From: DFXE01 sp032054765
Lineage (GTDB): Bacteria; Bacteroidota; Bacteroidia; Bacteroidales; Tannerellaceae
NCBI GenBank assembly: GCA_032054765.1
Contig: DAMBSC010000013.1
Location: forward strand, 62,001-126,000
DNA length: 64,000 nucleotides
Direction: 5' to 3'
Below the pieces are notes generated by a model that saw nothing but the letters and a program-made list of their open reading frames with translations, ran no database searches and was not told where the DNA came from. This document shows, one piece after another, positions 24,801 to 34,510 of this stretch (position 1 is its first letter; each line of letters starts with the position of its first letter). A program made the position numbers and the translations under genes.

Positions 24801-27167
24801 ATGAAAACGATAATACGAAACTTTATCAGTGTGTTGAGACGTTTTAAGATGGCAACTATCTTAAACGTATTAGGTCTTTCCGTTGCTTTTGCAGCATTTA
24901 TTGTCATAATGATGCAGTTGGATTTTGATTATAATTATGATAAGAGCCATAAAGATCATGATCGTATTTTTCGGGTTGAAGTCATATTTGGAAGTACTGC
25001 ACAGCCGATTGTTTCCCGTCCTATGGCAAATGCCATTAAAACCTCCTCACCACATATTCAGGCAGGATCTTTGTATGTTCCGTTTATTCCTCCAATATCT
25101 TTAGTGATAGAACAAGATGGTGTCCGTAAAAATTATAAAGAAAAATTAGTCAGATGTGAAGCATCTATTACAGATGTATTCGATTTTGAAATGATAGAAG
25201 GGGCTGTTAAAGCGCTGGAAGATCCGGAAAAAGCACTAATTGCAGAAAGTATTGCGAAGAAAATATTTGGCTCACAGTCGCCGGTTGGGTTAACATTCAA
25301 AACAAGCAGCGATCCTTTTAATCAAGAAGAAAAAAGTTATACGATAGCAGGTGTATACAAAGATTTTGCAGAAAATTCTGTACTCCGGAATGGTATATAT
25401 ATAACAATACCCAAAGACGAAAACAAAGATGCCTGGGGGAATAGTAGTTATGAATTTTATATCAAAGTTGATCAACCGGGTAATAGTACTCATTTGATGG
25501 AAAATTTTAAAGCCAATTTTGATTATTCTGTATTAGGTAATTCGCTGACCTGGGTAGAAAACGCCGATTTTCGCTTGACTCCTTTGACTGAAGTACACTT
25601 TACAAATGACACCATTTATGACTTTGGTGCGAAATCAAGCCGCCAAACCTTATTGGTTTTATTGGCGATTGCTTTGATTATAGTAATAATTGGTGGAATA
25701 AATTATACAAATTTCAGTACAGCTCTAACCCCGATGCGTATAAAAAGTATAAATACGCAAAAAGTATTAGGCGGAACGGATAGAAAAATTCGTTTATCCC
25801 TAATAATTGAAGCCGCAAGTGTTTCAATGATCGCTTACCTTATTTCTTTATTACTGGTTTATTTAACCAATTATACCTTTATACATGCATTACTGAATGC
25901 CGCTCCAATACTTACCAATTATCCTTTAATAGTTTTAGGGACGGGAGTAATCGCATTAGTTACAGGTTTATTGGCCGGACTCTACCCTTCCTACTATATG
26001 ACATCTTTCCAGCCGGCTTTGGTATTAAAAGGGAGTTTTGGTCTTTCACCCAAAGGGAGGCAAATGCGGAATGTCTTAATAGGGATACAGTTTATAGCTT
26101 CATTCGCTCTAATTATTGGAGCTTCTTTTATGTATCTTCAAAATCGCTATATACAAAATACCCCTTTAGGTTATGATAAAGATGAATTAATAGTTACCGA
26201 CATCAGTAAAACACTTAACAATAACCTGGATGCTTTTATTAATAAACTTAAAACATTCTCAGGCATAGAGGGAGTAACACATGGTCAAATGTTACTTGCC
26301 AGCCAGCAACAATATATGGGATGGGGACGGCATTACAGGGACGGAACTATTAATTTCCAATGCCTTCCGGTAGATTATACTTTCCTGAAAGTAATGGGAA
26401 TTCCGATTACGGAAGGTCGTGATTTCAGGGAAGAAGATCAGTTAACACGATACGGTGCTTTTATCTTTAATGAAAAAGCTCGTTCACAATTTGATATGTT
26501 ACTTGGGGATAGAGTGGATAGTACGGAGATTATCGGTTTTATACCTGATGTAAAATTTGCTACTTTACATATTGAAGTCGAACCAATGGCATTTTATTTA
26601 TGGGGAACTCAGAACTGGGGATTGGCTCCACAATATGCATATATAAAGGTAAATGCCGGAACGGATTTACGCGCTGCTATGACTTATGTAAAAGAAACAC
26701 TGACCGATTTTGATCCTGAATTTCCGTTTGAAGTCAGGTTTTACGATGAAATACTAAATAATACATATGTGAAGGAAAGAAGTTTTACTTCCTTAATAAC
26801 GCTCTTTAGTCTCATAGCCATATTTATTTCTATTGTCGGCGTCTTCGGACTAGTCGTATTTGATACCGAATATCGTAGGAAAGAGATAGGAATACGTAAA
26901 GTTTTAGGTTCTACAACGGAGCAAATCCTAATCCTATTTAATAAAACATATATTCGTATACTCTGTCTTTGTTTTGCACTTGCAGCTCCTGTTGCCTATT
27001 ATGCGGTAGTCCGATGGCTTGAAAACTTTGCTTATAAAACACCTGTGTATTGGTGGGTATTCCTGATCTCCTTTATTATTGTTTCTGTAATTACAATAAT
27101 AACTGTAACATTCCAGAATTACTGGGCTGCGAATGATGATCCGGTAAACAGTTTGAAAAATGAATAA
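24801..27167 (+). CDS. ABC transporter permease, FtsX/MacB type (efflux permease 6)
   Basis: A 788-aa permease of the large subclass, starting MKTIIRNFISVLRRFKMATILNVLGLSVAFAAF. FtsX domain 1 reads YTNFSTALTPMRIKSINTQKVLGGT, the inter-half loop TSFQPALVLKGSFGLSPKGRQMRN, and domain 2 VVFDTEYRRKEIGIRKVLGSTTEQILILFNKTYIRILCLCF. The end is NDDPVNSLKNE. It is closest to permease 7, which starts 12 nt after its stop. The 74 bases at 27048-27121 are identical but for one position to 29415-29488 in permease 7, a sign of recent exchange between the two genes. Its start is preceded by the heptamer hairpin rather than by a visible ribosome-binding site. Confidence 0.92.
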   Translation: MKTIIRNFISVLRRFKMATILNVLGLSVAFAAFIVIMMQLDFDYNYDKSHKDHDRIFRVEVIFGSTAQPIVSRPMANAIKTSSPHIQAGSLYVPFIPPISLVIEQDGVRKNYKEKLVRCEASITDVFDFEMIEGAVKALEDPEKALIAESIAKKIFGSQSPVGLTFKTSSDPFNQEEKSYTIAGVYKDFAENSVLRNGIYITIPKDENKDAWGNSSYEFYIKVDQPGNSTHLMENFKANFDYSVLGNSLTWVENADFRLTPLTEVHFTNDTIYDFGAKSSRQTLLVLLAIALIIVIIGGINYTNFSTALTPMRIKSINTQKVLGGTDRKIRLSLIIEAASVSMIAYLISLLLVYLTNYTFIHALLNAAPILTNYPLIVLGTGVIALVTGLLAGLYPSYYMTSFQPALVLKGSFGLSPKGRQMRNVLIGIQFIASFALIIGASFMYLQNRYIQNTPLGYDKDELIVTDISKTLNNNLDAFINKLKTFSGIEGVTHGQMLLASQQQYMGWGRHYRDGTINFQCLPVDYTFLKVMGIPITEGRDFREEDQLTRYGAFIFNEKARSQFDMLLGDRVDSTEIIGFIPDVKFATLHIEVEPMAFYLWGTQNWGLAPQYAYIKVNAGTDLRAAMTYVKETLTDFDPEFPFEVRFYDEILNNTYVKERSFTSLITLFSLIAIFISIVGVFGLVVFDTEYRRKEIGIRKVLGSTTEQILILFNKTYIRILCLCFALAAPVAYYAVVRWLENFAYKTPVYWWVFLISFIIVSVITIITVTFQNYWAANDDPVNSLKNE

Positions 27168-27179
27168 ATCAATAAAAAC

Positions 27180-29534
27180 ATGAAAACTATCATAAGAAAC
27201 TTTCTCAGTGTATTAAGACGCTTCAAGATGGCGACATTGCTGAATGTGCTGGGTTTATCGGTCGCCTTTGCTGCCTTTATTTTAATCATGGTGCAGTTGG
27301 ATTATGATTGGAATTTCGATCGTTTTCATACAAATAGTGATCGTATCTATCGTGTGGAGGTAATTGAGGATGCTACCCCTCAAGCTGTACTTTCGCGTCC
27401 GTTAGCAGATGTTATCAAGTCCTCCTCGCCACATATACAGGCCGGAGCATTATATGTTCCTTATTTGTCACCACTCTTCTTTACAATGGAAGAAGGTGGG
27501 GAACGTAACAGCTATAAGGAAAAATTTGTACGTGTAGAATCTTCTATTACTGAAATTTTTGAATTTCAGATGGTTGAAGGCTTGAGTACCGCTTTGGAGC
27601 AACCCGAAAATGTACTGCTGCCGGAGAGTATTGCCCGGAAATTATTCGGTAACGGATCTGCCATTGGAAAAACATTGAATGTATCCATGGAAATATTTGA
27701 TATTGTTGAACAGAACTTTATTGTCGGAGGTGTATATAAAGATTTCCCTGCTAATTCTGTAGTGCTGAATGGTATCTATATCCCTATCCCCAAAGAAGAA
27801 AATAGCGGACGCTGGGGGGATGAAAAATATGAGCTCTATATCCGGATCGATAATCCGGCAAATAGTACCTATTTAATGGACAATTTTAAAAAGAATTTTG
27901 ATTTTTCCGCTTTGGGGGATTATGCATGGGTAGGTGATGTCGACTATCGTTTAACACCTCTTCCGGATATTCATTTTTCAAAAGATGTGATTTATGACCT
28001 TAGTCCAAAAACCAGCCGGCAGACATTACTTGTTTTATTGGCAATAGCGTTGACTATCCTTATAATTGCGGCTATAAATTATACTAATTTCAGTACGGCG
28101 CTGACCCCGATGCGTATCAAAAGCATCAATACACAGAAAGTCTTAGGCGGAGAGCAAAGTAGGATTCGCTTGTCATTAATAATAGAAGCCGCAGGCATTG
28201 CTCTGGTAGCTTATGGTATGGCTCTTCTGTTTGTCTATGTGGCAAACTATACATTTATAAGTTCTCTGCTTAGTACGAAACCTATATTGATACATTATCC
28301 CGGAATTGTAACAGGAACCGGGATTATAGCCTTGCTTACAGGTGTAGTAGCGGGGTTGTATCCATCTATTTATATGACATCTTTTCAACCGGCATTAGTT
28401 TTGAAAGGTAGTTTTGGTTTATCTCCTAAAGGCAGACAGTTAAGGAATATTCTGATCAGTGTGCAGTATGTCGCTTCATTTGCCCTTATTATCGGAGCTT
28501 TTTTTATGTATTTACAGAACCGTTATATACAAAATACTCCGTTAGGATATGATAAAGATCAATTGGTAATAACAGATCTAAATCAAACCGTTTATAAAAG
28601 CCTCGATGCATTTACAGACAAAATAAAGACCTTCTCCGGTATAACAGATGTTACGTATGGAGAGGTTTTGCTTGGCAGTATGCAGCAGTTTGGTGGATGG
28701 GAGCGTAATTATAAGGGGAGCACAATTAAATTTGAGCCCCTTCCTGTTGATTATACATTCCTGAAAGTGATGAATATTCCGGTTTCAGAAGGAAGGAATT
28801 TTAGAGAAGAGGATCAGAAAACAACCTCGGGGGCTTTGATATTTAATGACAGAGCTCGTCAAAAGTACAATCTACAGCTGAACGATAAGGTAGACAATAT
28901 GGAGATAATAGGTTTTATGCCAGATATTAAGTTTGCGACATTCCATGTAGAAGTAGAGCCGATGGCCTTCTATGTAGGAAAGTATGAACTGTTACCTCAA
29001 TACGCTTATATTAAAGTAAGTGGCGGAACAAACCTACATGCCGCCATGGATCATGTCAAAAAAACATTGGATGATTTCGATTCGACTTATCCATATCAGG
29101 TAAAATTCTATGATCAAGCGTTAAATACTGCCTACGAAAAGGAAAGAAATCTGACCTCCATGATAACCTTGTTCAGTTTGATTGCGATATTTATCTCTAT
29201 TGTCGGAGTATTTGGATTGGTAGTATTCGATAGTGAATATCGTAAGAAAGAAATAGGAATACGCAAGGTTTTAGGTTCTACTACAGAGCAAATACTTATA
29301 CTATTCAATAAGACCTATATACGCATTCTTTGTCTTTGTTTCATATTATCTGCTCCTTTCGCCTATTATGCGGTAGTTAGCTGGCTGGAAAATTTTGCTT
29401 ACAAAACGCCTATATATTGGTGGGTATTCCTGATCTCCTTTGTTATTGTTTCTGTAATTACAATAATAACTGTAACATTCCAGAATTATCGGGCCGCGAA
29501 TGATAATCCGGTAAATAGTATAAAAACAGAATAA
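27180..29534 (+). CDS. ABC transporter permease, FtsX/MacB type (efflux permease 7)
   Basis: A 784-aa permease, sister of permease 6 and separated from it by 12 nt, the shortest gap in unit 3. It starts MKTIIRNFLSVLRRFKMATLLNVLGLSVAFAAF. FtsX domain 1 is YTNFSTALTPMRIKSINTQKVLGGE, the loop is TSFQPALVLKGSFGLSPKGRQLRN and domain 2 is VVFDSEYRKKEIGIRKVLGSTTEQILILFNKTYIRILCLCF. It ends NDNPVNSIKTE. The first periplasmic domain diverges most from permease 6, whereas the C-terminal membrane bundle is almost the same. In this family the periplasmic domains contact the substrate and adaptor, so the pattern suggests specialisation of the outer face on a conserved membrane core. Confidence 0.92.
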   Translation: MKTIIRNFLSVLRRFKMATLLNVLGLSVAFAAFILIMVQLDYDWNFDRFHTNSDRIYRVEVIEDATPQAVLSRPLADVIKSSSPHIQAGALYVPYLSPLFFTMEEGGERNSYKEKFVRVESSITEIFEFQMVEGLSTALEQPENVLLPESIARKLFGNGSAIGKTLNVSMEIFDIVEQNFIVGGVYKDFPANSVVLNGIYIPIPKEENSGRWGDEKYELYIRIDNPANSTYLMDNFKKNFDFSALGDYAWVGDVDYRLTPLPDIHFSKDVIYDLSPKTSRQTLLVLLAIALTILIIAAINYTNFSTALTPMRIKSINTQKVLGGEQSRIRLSLIIEAAGIALVAYGMALLFVYVANYTFISSLLSTKPILIHYPGIVTGTGIIALLTGVVAGLYPSIYMTSFQPALVLKGSFGLSPKGRQLRNILISVQYVASFALIIGAFFMYLQNRYIQNTPLGYDKDQLVITDLNQTVYKSLDAFTDKIKTFSGITDVTYGEVLLGSMQQFGGWERNYKGSTIKFEPLPVDYTFLKVMNIPVSEGRNFREEDQKTTSGALIFNDRARQKYNLQLNDKVDNMEIIGFMPDIKFATFHVEVEPMAFYVGKYELLPQYAYIKVSGGTNLHAAMDHVKKTLDDFDSTYPYQVKFYDQALNTAYEKERNLTSMITLFSLIAIFISIVGVFGLVVFDSEYRKKEIGIRKVLGSTTEQILILFNKTYIRILCLCFILSAPFAYYAVVSWLENFAYKTPIYWWVFLISFVIVSVITIITVTFQNYRAANDNPVNSIKTE

Positions 29535-29538
29535 AAGA

Positions 29539-29617
29539 TAACGATTAACGATTAGTGATTAACGTTTAATCTTTCAATTAGATTGTTAATCGTTAATCGT
29601 TAATCATTAATCGTTAT
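29539..29617. repeat. Second hairpin with GATTAA-type heptamer arms
   Basis: Left arm TAACGAT, TAACGAT, TAGTGAT, TAACGTT (29539-29566), base for base the same as at 24705-24732. Right arm GTTAATC three times, then ATTAATC (29585-29612), with a different unit order from the first copy. It lies between permeases 7 and 8, 11 nt before the ATG at 29623. Confidence 0.8.
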
Positions 29618-29622
29618 AAAAC

Positions 29623-32001
29623 ATGAAAACGATAATACGTAACTTTCTCAGTGTGTTAAGGCGGTTTAAGATGGCAACTGTATTGAACGTTGCAGGTTTA
29701 GCAGTTGCTTTCGCCGCTTTTATGGTAATTATGATGCAAGTGGATTTTGACTATAACTTTGCCCAAATGCATGAAAACTCAGATCGGATCTATCGGTTGG
29801 AAACAAAATCAGATAAAGGCGGAGTAGCTGTTTTGTCTCGTCCTTTGGTTGAAACATTTGTAAAATCTTCACCCCATATTCTTGCAGGCTCAATTTGTTC
29901 TTTCTGGGGTGAAGAAGTTTTTAGAATAGAAACCGGTGAAAATAAGAATACTTTTGAAGAAGAATTGGTTATTGTTAGACCCGAATTTACAGATGTTTTC
30001 GAATTTGAAATATTATATGGTTCAACAACAGCATTGGAATCTCCCGAAAGAATATTGATATCTGAGTCAATGGCTAAAAAAATATTCGGAGACGAATTGG
30101 CAATTGATAAAACTATTTACTGGGACCATCCATACGATAATGTTATGATAACCATGACCGTAGGCGGAGTATATAAAGATTTTCCGAAGAATACATTATT
30201 GAAGAATGGTATATACAGGCCGGTTCCTATGGAAGAAGACTTGAATGCATGGGGAAATTCGGGATACCAGTGTTTTATAAGATTGGATTCCCCTGAAAAC
30301 AGTGAATTACTAATAGATAACTTTAAAAAAAACTTTGATTCCTCTATACTGGCGGATGGATATAAGTGGGTACTGGATTATAACTTCCGTTTGACGTCTC
30401 TTTCCGATATCCATTTTCAGAATGATGTAGAATACGATAATAGAATACCAAAATCAAACAGTCAGACGTTGCCCGTTTTATTGGCGATAGCTTTTATTGT
30501 CATTGTGATTGCGGCAATCAACTTTACGAATTTCAGCACGGCATTGGCCCCTATGCGTATAAAAAGTATTAATACGCAAAAGATATTGGGAGGTGAAGTC
30601 AGTACAATACGTCTTTCCCTCATATTTGAAGCATTAACTATAACTTTTGTTTCTTATCTGATAGCTTTATTCCTGGTTTATTTATTGCCACTGACACCTA
30701 TCCGGAATTTACTGGATGCAAATCCTTCTTTGTTACTTCATCCGTTTATTGTAGGAGGAACAGCGTTATTAGCCATACTAACAGGCCTTGTGGCCGGATT
30801 ATATCCGTCTTATTATCTTACATCATTTCAACCGGCAATGGTATTGAAAGGAAGTATAAACAGTATATCTTTAAAAGGACGCTTTAGTTTTTTGCCCAAA
30901 AGCCGTAGCCTGCGGAATGCCTTGATAGGTTTACAGTACCTTTCTTCGTTTGCTCTTATCATTGGTGCTTTATTCATGTTCTTACAAAATAAATATATGC
31001 AGACAAACGATCTGGGTTATAGTAAAGACCGATTAATAGTAGCGGATATCAACAAAAATATCGAGAAAAATATTGAAGCATTTGCACAACAGGTAAAGTC
31101 ATACGCTGAGATAGAAAATATAAGTTTTTCGCATGCATTGATATCAAGTGATGACCAGTATTGGGGAAGAGGAATAAGAGTGGGAGAGGAATTTGTAGAC
31201 TATCAGTGTTTAGTGGTTGAGCCCTCCTTCCTCGATGTGATGGAAATTAAGTTAGTTGAAGGTCGGAATTTCCGGGATGATGATAAGTTGGTAAAAGGCG
31301 GAACGCTTATATTTAATGAAAAGGCACGTGATAAATACCGGCTTAAGGTTGGAGATAAATTAGGGGATAGTGAAATTGTAGGTTTTGCTTCAGATATTAA
31401 ATTCGCATCTTTCCGTACAGAAATAGTTCCGATGGCATTCTGGGTAGGTGGACACAGGGAGCCTGCTCATGCTTATATAAAGGTGAAAGAAGGTTCTGAT
31501 ATGCAGAAAGCTAAGGCGCATATAGCAGGGGTATTAGATTCGTTTGATCAAGGCTATCCGTTCCATCTTCAGTTCTTCGATAGTATTTTTGAAAACACTT
31601 ATCTAAATGAACGAAACTTAGGTTCATTGGTCTTTATCTTCAGCTTGATAGCCATCTTTATTTCAATTGTTGGTGTGTTTGGCTTAGTTGTATTTGATAG
31701 TGAATATCGAAAAAAAGAAGTTGGAATTCGTAAAGTATTAGGTTCTACAGTGCGTGAAATAATTGTATTATTTAATAAATCATATATCAAAATACTTGCT
31801 TTTGGGTTTCTACTGGCCGTACCTGTCTCGTATTACGCCATCATAAAATGGCTTGAGAACTTTGCCTATAAAACTCCAATGCATTGGTGGGTATTTGCAG
31901 TAGCTTTTGTAATGGTGACTATTATAACTGTTTTCACCATAACGTTTCAGAACTGGAGAACAGCCAATATGAATCCTATAGATACAATTAAAACTGAATA
32001 A
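29623..32001 (+). CDS. ABC transporter permease, FtsX/MacB type (efflux permease 8)
   Basis: A 792-aa permease of the large subclass. It begins MKTIIRNFLSVLRRFKMATVLNVAGLAVAFAAF. The FtsX domain 1 motif is FTNFSTALAPMRIKSINTQKILGGE. The inter-half loop is unusual: after PAMVLKG it has an insertion (SINSISLKGRFSFLPKSRSLRN) where permeases 5 to 7 have SFGLSPKGRQ(L/M)RN, adding about eight residues before membrane helix 5. Domain 2 is VVFDSEYRKKEVGIRKVLGSTVREIIVLF. It ends NMNPIDTIKTE. Bases 29638-29723 are identical over 86 nt to 32096-32181 in permease 9, although the rest of the two genes differs widely. This is the clearest gene-conversion tract in the array. Confidence 0.92.
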   Translation: MKTIIRNFLSVLRRFKMATVLNVAGLAVAFAAFMVIMMQVDFDYNFAQMHENSDRIYRLETKSDKGGVAVLSRPLVETFVKSSPHILAGSICSFWGEEVFRIETGENKNTFEEELVIVRPEFTDVFEFEILYGSTTALESPERILISESMAKKIFGDELAIDKTIYWDHPYDNVMITMTVGGVYKDFPKNTLLKNGIYRPVPMEEDLNAWGNSGYQCFIRLDSPENSELLIDNFKKNFDSSILADGYKWVLDYNFRLTSLSDIHFQNDVEYDNRIPKSNSQTLPVLLAIAFIVIVIAAINFTNFSTALAPMRIKSINTQKILGGEVSTIRLSLIFEALTITFVSYLIALFLVYLLPLTPIRNLLDANPSLLLHPFIVGGTALLAILTGLVAGLYPSYYLTSFQPAMVLKGSINSISLKGRFSFLPKSRSLRNALIGLQYLSSFALIIGALFMFLQNKYMQTNDLGYSKDRLIVADINKNIEKNIEAFAQQVKSYAEIENISFSHALISSDDQYWGRGIRVGEEFVDYQCLVVEPSFLDVMEIKLVEGRNFRDDDKLVKGGTLIFNEKARDKYRLKVGDKLGDSEIVGFASDIKFASFRTEIVPMAFWVGGHREPAHAYIKVKEGSDMQKAKAHIAGVLDSFDQGYPFHLQFFDSIFENTYLNERNLGSLVFIFSLIAIFISIVGVFGLVVFDSEYRKKEVGIRKVLGSTVREIIVLFNKSYIKILAFGFLLAVPVSYYAIIKWLENFAYKTPMHWWVFAVAFVMVTIITVFTITFQNWRTANMNPIDTIKTE

Positions 32002-32080
32002 CTCAATGACTGAATAAACTGAATAATTGATTGAGAGACCATTCAGTTATTCAGTGATTCAATCACTCAATTATTATAAT
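32002..32080. repeat. Hairpin with arms of ACTGAAT-type units
   Basis: Left arm units ACTCAAT, ACTGAAT, ACTGAAT (32002-32024). Right arm units in an 8-bp period: ATTCAGTT, ATTCAGTG, ATTCAATC, ACTCAATT (32041-32072). The arms are reverse complements and the block fills the gap between permeases 8 and 9. An ORF that runs through it (ATG at 32027) is not evidence of coding. Confidence 0.78.
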
Positions 32081-34444
32081 ATGAAAACTATAATCCGTAA
32101 CTTTCTCAGTGTGTTAAGGCGGTTTAAGATGGCAACTGTATTGAACGTTGCAGGTTTAGCAGTTGCTTTCGCCGCTTTTATTGTGATTTTAATGCAGGTT
32201 CGTTATGAACGGAGTTTTGATACTTCTTATCCAAATTCGGATCGTATCTTTCGTGTGGATTTGGAGAGTACGGGTGTCTTTTCTGTAATATTTTCACGTG
32301 CTTTTATAGAGGAGGTGATTCCGTCTTCTCCACACATAGAGGCAGGTACGTTAATAAACCCTTATCTTACTCCTATTTATTTTACTATTCAGGAAAATGG
32401 CGAGAAAAAAGGTTTTCGTGAACCTATACAGACTACCCATCCTGATGTCGTTAAAGTATTTGGTTTTACAATCTTAGAAGGAGACCCGGATTGTTTAAAA
32501 GATCCTGAAAAGATAATTATACCGGAAAGTATGGCAAAGCGGATGTTTGGTGATCAATCTGCTGTTGGAAAACCACTACATTCTGAAGAGAATATTTGGT
32601 CAAAAGAACGTAACGACTTTACCGTGGGTGCGGTTTATCGTGATTTTCCGGGCAATGTTCAAATGAAGAATTTGATATATACAGCTATTGACGAAAATTT
32701 TATGCGTACCGGCTTTTATGCCAGTAATTATATCTGTTATTTACGATTGGATGATAAAGCAAATGCTCAGAAAGTGGTTGATAATTTCAACAACAACTTC
32801 GATTTTGAAATGGCCAACCTCAAAGATCAGAAAATAAAACTGGTACCGATTACAGATATTTATTATTTTAATGAGAGTCAGGATGGACGTATTTTTCGTA
32901 GTGGTAATAAAGAAGTAACGAATTTATTATTCTTTATTGCTATTCTGATAATAGTAGTAGCCATTATCAATTACACTAATTTCAGTACGGCATTAACGCC
33001 TATTCGTATAAAAAGTATCAATACACAAAAAGTATTAGGAAGTTCGGATTCAGTATTACGACGTTCACTGATAATTGAGGCGACAATAATCAGTATTGTA
33101 GCATGGTTTATAAGTATTATTATTGTATGGATGATTGATAGAACACAATCTTTACCCTTTGTAAATGCTGATTTGAATATATTATCCAATATGCCTATCA
33201 TTTTGATATCCGGAACAATAGCTTTGCTGACTGGTATAATGGCAGGTGTTTATCCGGCATGGTATATGGTTTCTTTTCCTCCGGCATTAGTCTTGAAAGG
33301 AAGCTTCGGATTATCCGCTTCCGGTCGTAAATTACGGACCGCCCTTATCGGAATTCAGTTTATTATATCTATTATACTTATAATAGGTGCAAGTATGGTG
33401 CGGTTACAGAATGATTATATGCGAAACTTCTCATTGGGTTTTGATAAAGATCAGATTGCTATAGTTAAATTAAGTGGTGATATCTATCTTAAAAGCAGGG
33501 AAGCATATACCAATGGATTAAAAGAGTTTTCCGGAATTGAAGATGTTGCGTTTGCAATGGAAAAAATGGGCTCTCAGGATGGATATAGTACTAATGGCGA
33601 TGAATATAGAGGGAAAGAGTTTCATTATTATATGGTAGCTGTTTCTAACAACTTTTTACGTGTAATGGGAATACCTGTTGTTGAGGGACGGGATTTTACC
33701 CCTGCTGATGAATTGTCGGAAGATTTCTCTTTCATTTTCAATAGTGAAGCACATAAAAATATGGAAATGGAAGTTGGATCTCAATTAACAATGAGTAATA
33801 AACCGATAATAGGCTTTACCGGTGATGTGAAATTTACTTCTTTACGTCAGGGTGAAAATAATATTGGATTTGTTACCGGAGCTCCCCCTATGCCGTTCTA
33901 CGCCTTAAGATTTTCTTACATCCGTTTAGGAGCAGGTACAGATGTTCATGCAGCGGTAGAACATATCCGTAAAACACTTGCGAATATTGATCCGTCTTAT
34001 CCTTTTGATATAGAATTTTATGACACAGTATACGATCAATTATATCGCAAAGAAGTCAATTTAAGAAGTTTGATTACTTTATTTAGTCTTTTAGCGATCA
34101 TTCTTTCTTTAGTTGGAGTCTTTGGTTTGGTAGTCTTCGATACACAATACCGCAGGAAAGAGATAGCCATCCGTAAAGTTCATGGTGCAAGCATAGCTTC
34201 TGTTTTAAATATGATAAATAAACAGTATCTCTATATTGTTATCGCCTGTTTTGTTATAGCTATGCCACTTGCCTGGTATTGTGTGAAGAAGTGGCTGGAA
34301 AGCTTTGCTTATAAGACTCCGATATATTGGTGGGTCTATGTAATTGCCTTGTTAATAGTTCTGATTATAACTATTTCAACAGTAACTCTCCAAAGCTGGC
34401 GAGCCGCAAATGCAAATCCGGTAGATAGTTTGAAAAGTGAATAA
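32081..34444 (+). CDS. ABC transporter permease, FtsX/MacB type (efflux permease 9)
   Basis: A 787-aa permease and the last gene of unit 3. The start is set at 32081 because the protein then begins MKTIIRNFLSVLRRFKMATVLNVAGLAVAFAAF like its neighbours. The in-frame ATG at 32027 would translate the intergenic repeat. FtsX domain 1 is YTNFSTALTPIRIKSINTQKVLGSS, the loop VSFPPALVLKGSFGLSASGRKLRT and domain 2 VVFDTQYRRKEIAIRKVHGASIASVLN. It ends NANPVDSLKSE. The SASGRKLR loop and parts of the first periplasmic domain (the TNLLFFIAILIIVVAIINYTNFSTAL region) are closer to permease 2, while the first 86 shared bases copy permease 8, so the gene looks like a mosaic. A repeat hairpin follows the stop. 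Confidence 0.92.
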   Translation: MKTIIRNFLSVLRRFKMATVLNVAGLAVAFAAFIVILMQVRYERSFDTSYPNSDRIFRVDLESTGVFSVIFSRAFIEEVIPSSPHIEAGTLINPYLTPIYFTIQENGEKKGFREPIQTTHPDVVKVFGFTILEGDPDCLKDPEKIIIPESMAKRMFGDQSAVGKPLHSEENIWSKERNDFTVGAVYRDFPGNVQMKNLIYTAIDENFMRTGFYASNYICYLRLDDKANAQKVVDNFNNNFDFEMANLKDQKIKLVPITDIYYFNESQDGRIFRSGNKEVTNLLFFIAILIIVVAIINYTNFSTALTPIRIKSINTQKVLGSSDSVLRRSLIIEATIISIVAWFISIIIVWMIDRTQSLPFVNADLNILSNMPIILISGTIALLTGIMAGVYPAWYMVSFPPALVLKGSFGLSASGRKLRTALIGIQFIISIILIIGASMVRLQNDYMRNFSLGFDKDQIAIVKLSGDIYLKSREAYTNGLKEFSGIEDVAFAMEKMGSQDGYSTNGDEYRGKEFHYYMVAVSNNFLRVMGIPVVEGRDFTPADELSEDFSFIFNSEAHKNMEMEVGSQLTMSNKPIIGFTGDVKFTSLRQGENNIGFVTGAPPMPFYALRFSYIRLGAGTDVHAAVEHIRKTLANIDPSYPFDIEFYDTVYDQLYRKEVNLRSLITLFSLLAIILSLVGVFGLVVFDTQYRRKEIAIRKVHGASIASVLNMINKQYLYIVIACFVIAMPLAWYCVKKWLESFAYKTPIYWWVYVIALLIVLIITISTVTLQSWRAANANPVDSLKSE

Positions 34445-34445
34445 A

Positions 34446-34510
34446 CTCAATGACTCAGTAACTGAATAAACTGAATAACTGAATATTTTACTCAGTGATT
34501 CAGTTGTTGA
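34446..34510. repeat. Hairpin with ACTGAATA-type octamer arms at the convergent gene ends
   Basis: Left arm: ACTCAATG, ACTCAGTA, ACTGAATA, ACTGAATA, ACTGAATA-like units (34446-34485). Right arm: ACTCAGTG, ATTCAGTT, GTTGAGTCA (34490-34513). It belongs to the same family as 32002-32080. It overlaps the 3' end of the minus-strand gene, whose last codons (MTQQLNH) are written in the repeat. It probably serves as a bidirectional terminator. Confidence 0.75.

Noticed and set aside
32027..32080. N-terminal extension of permease 9 from the ATG at 32027
   Set aside because: These codons are the octamer repeat hairpin, and starting at 32081 matches the N-terminus of permeases 6 to 8.
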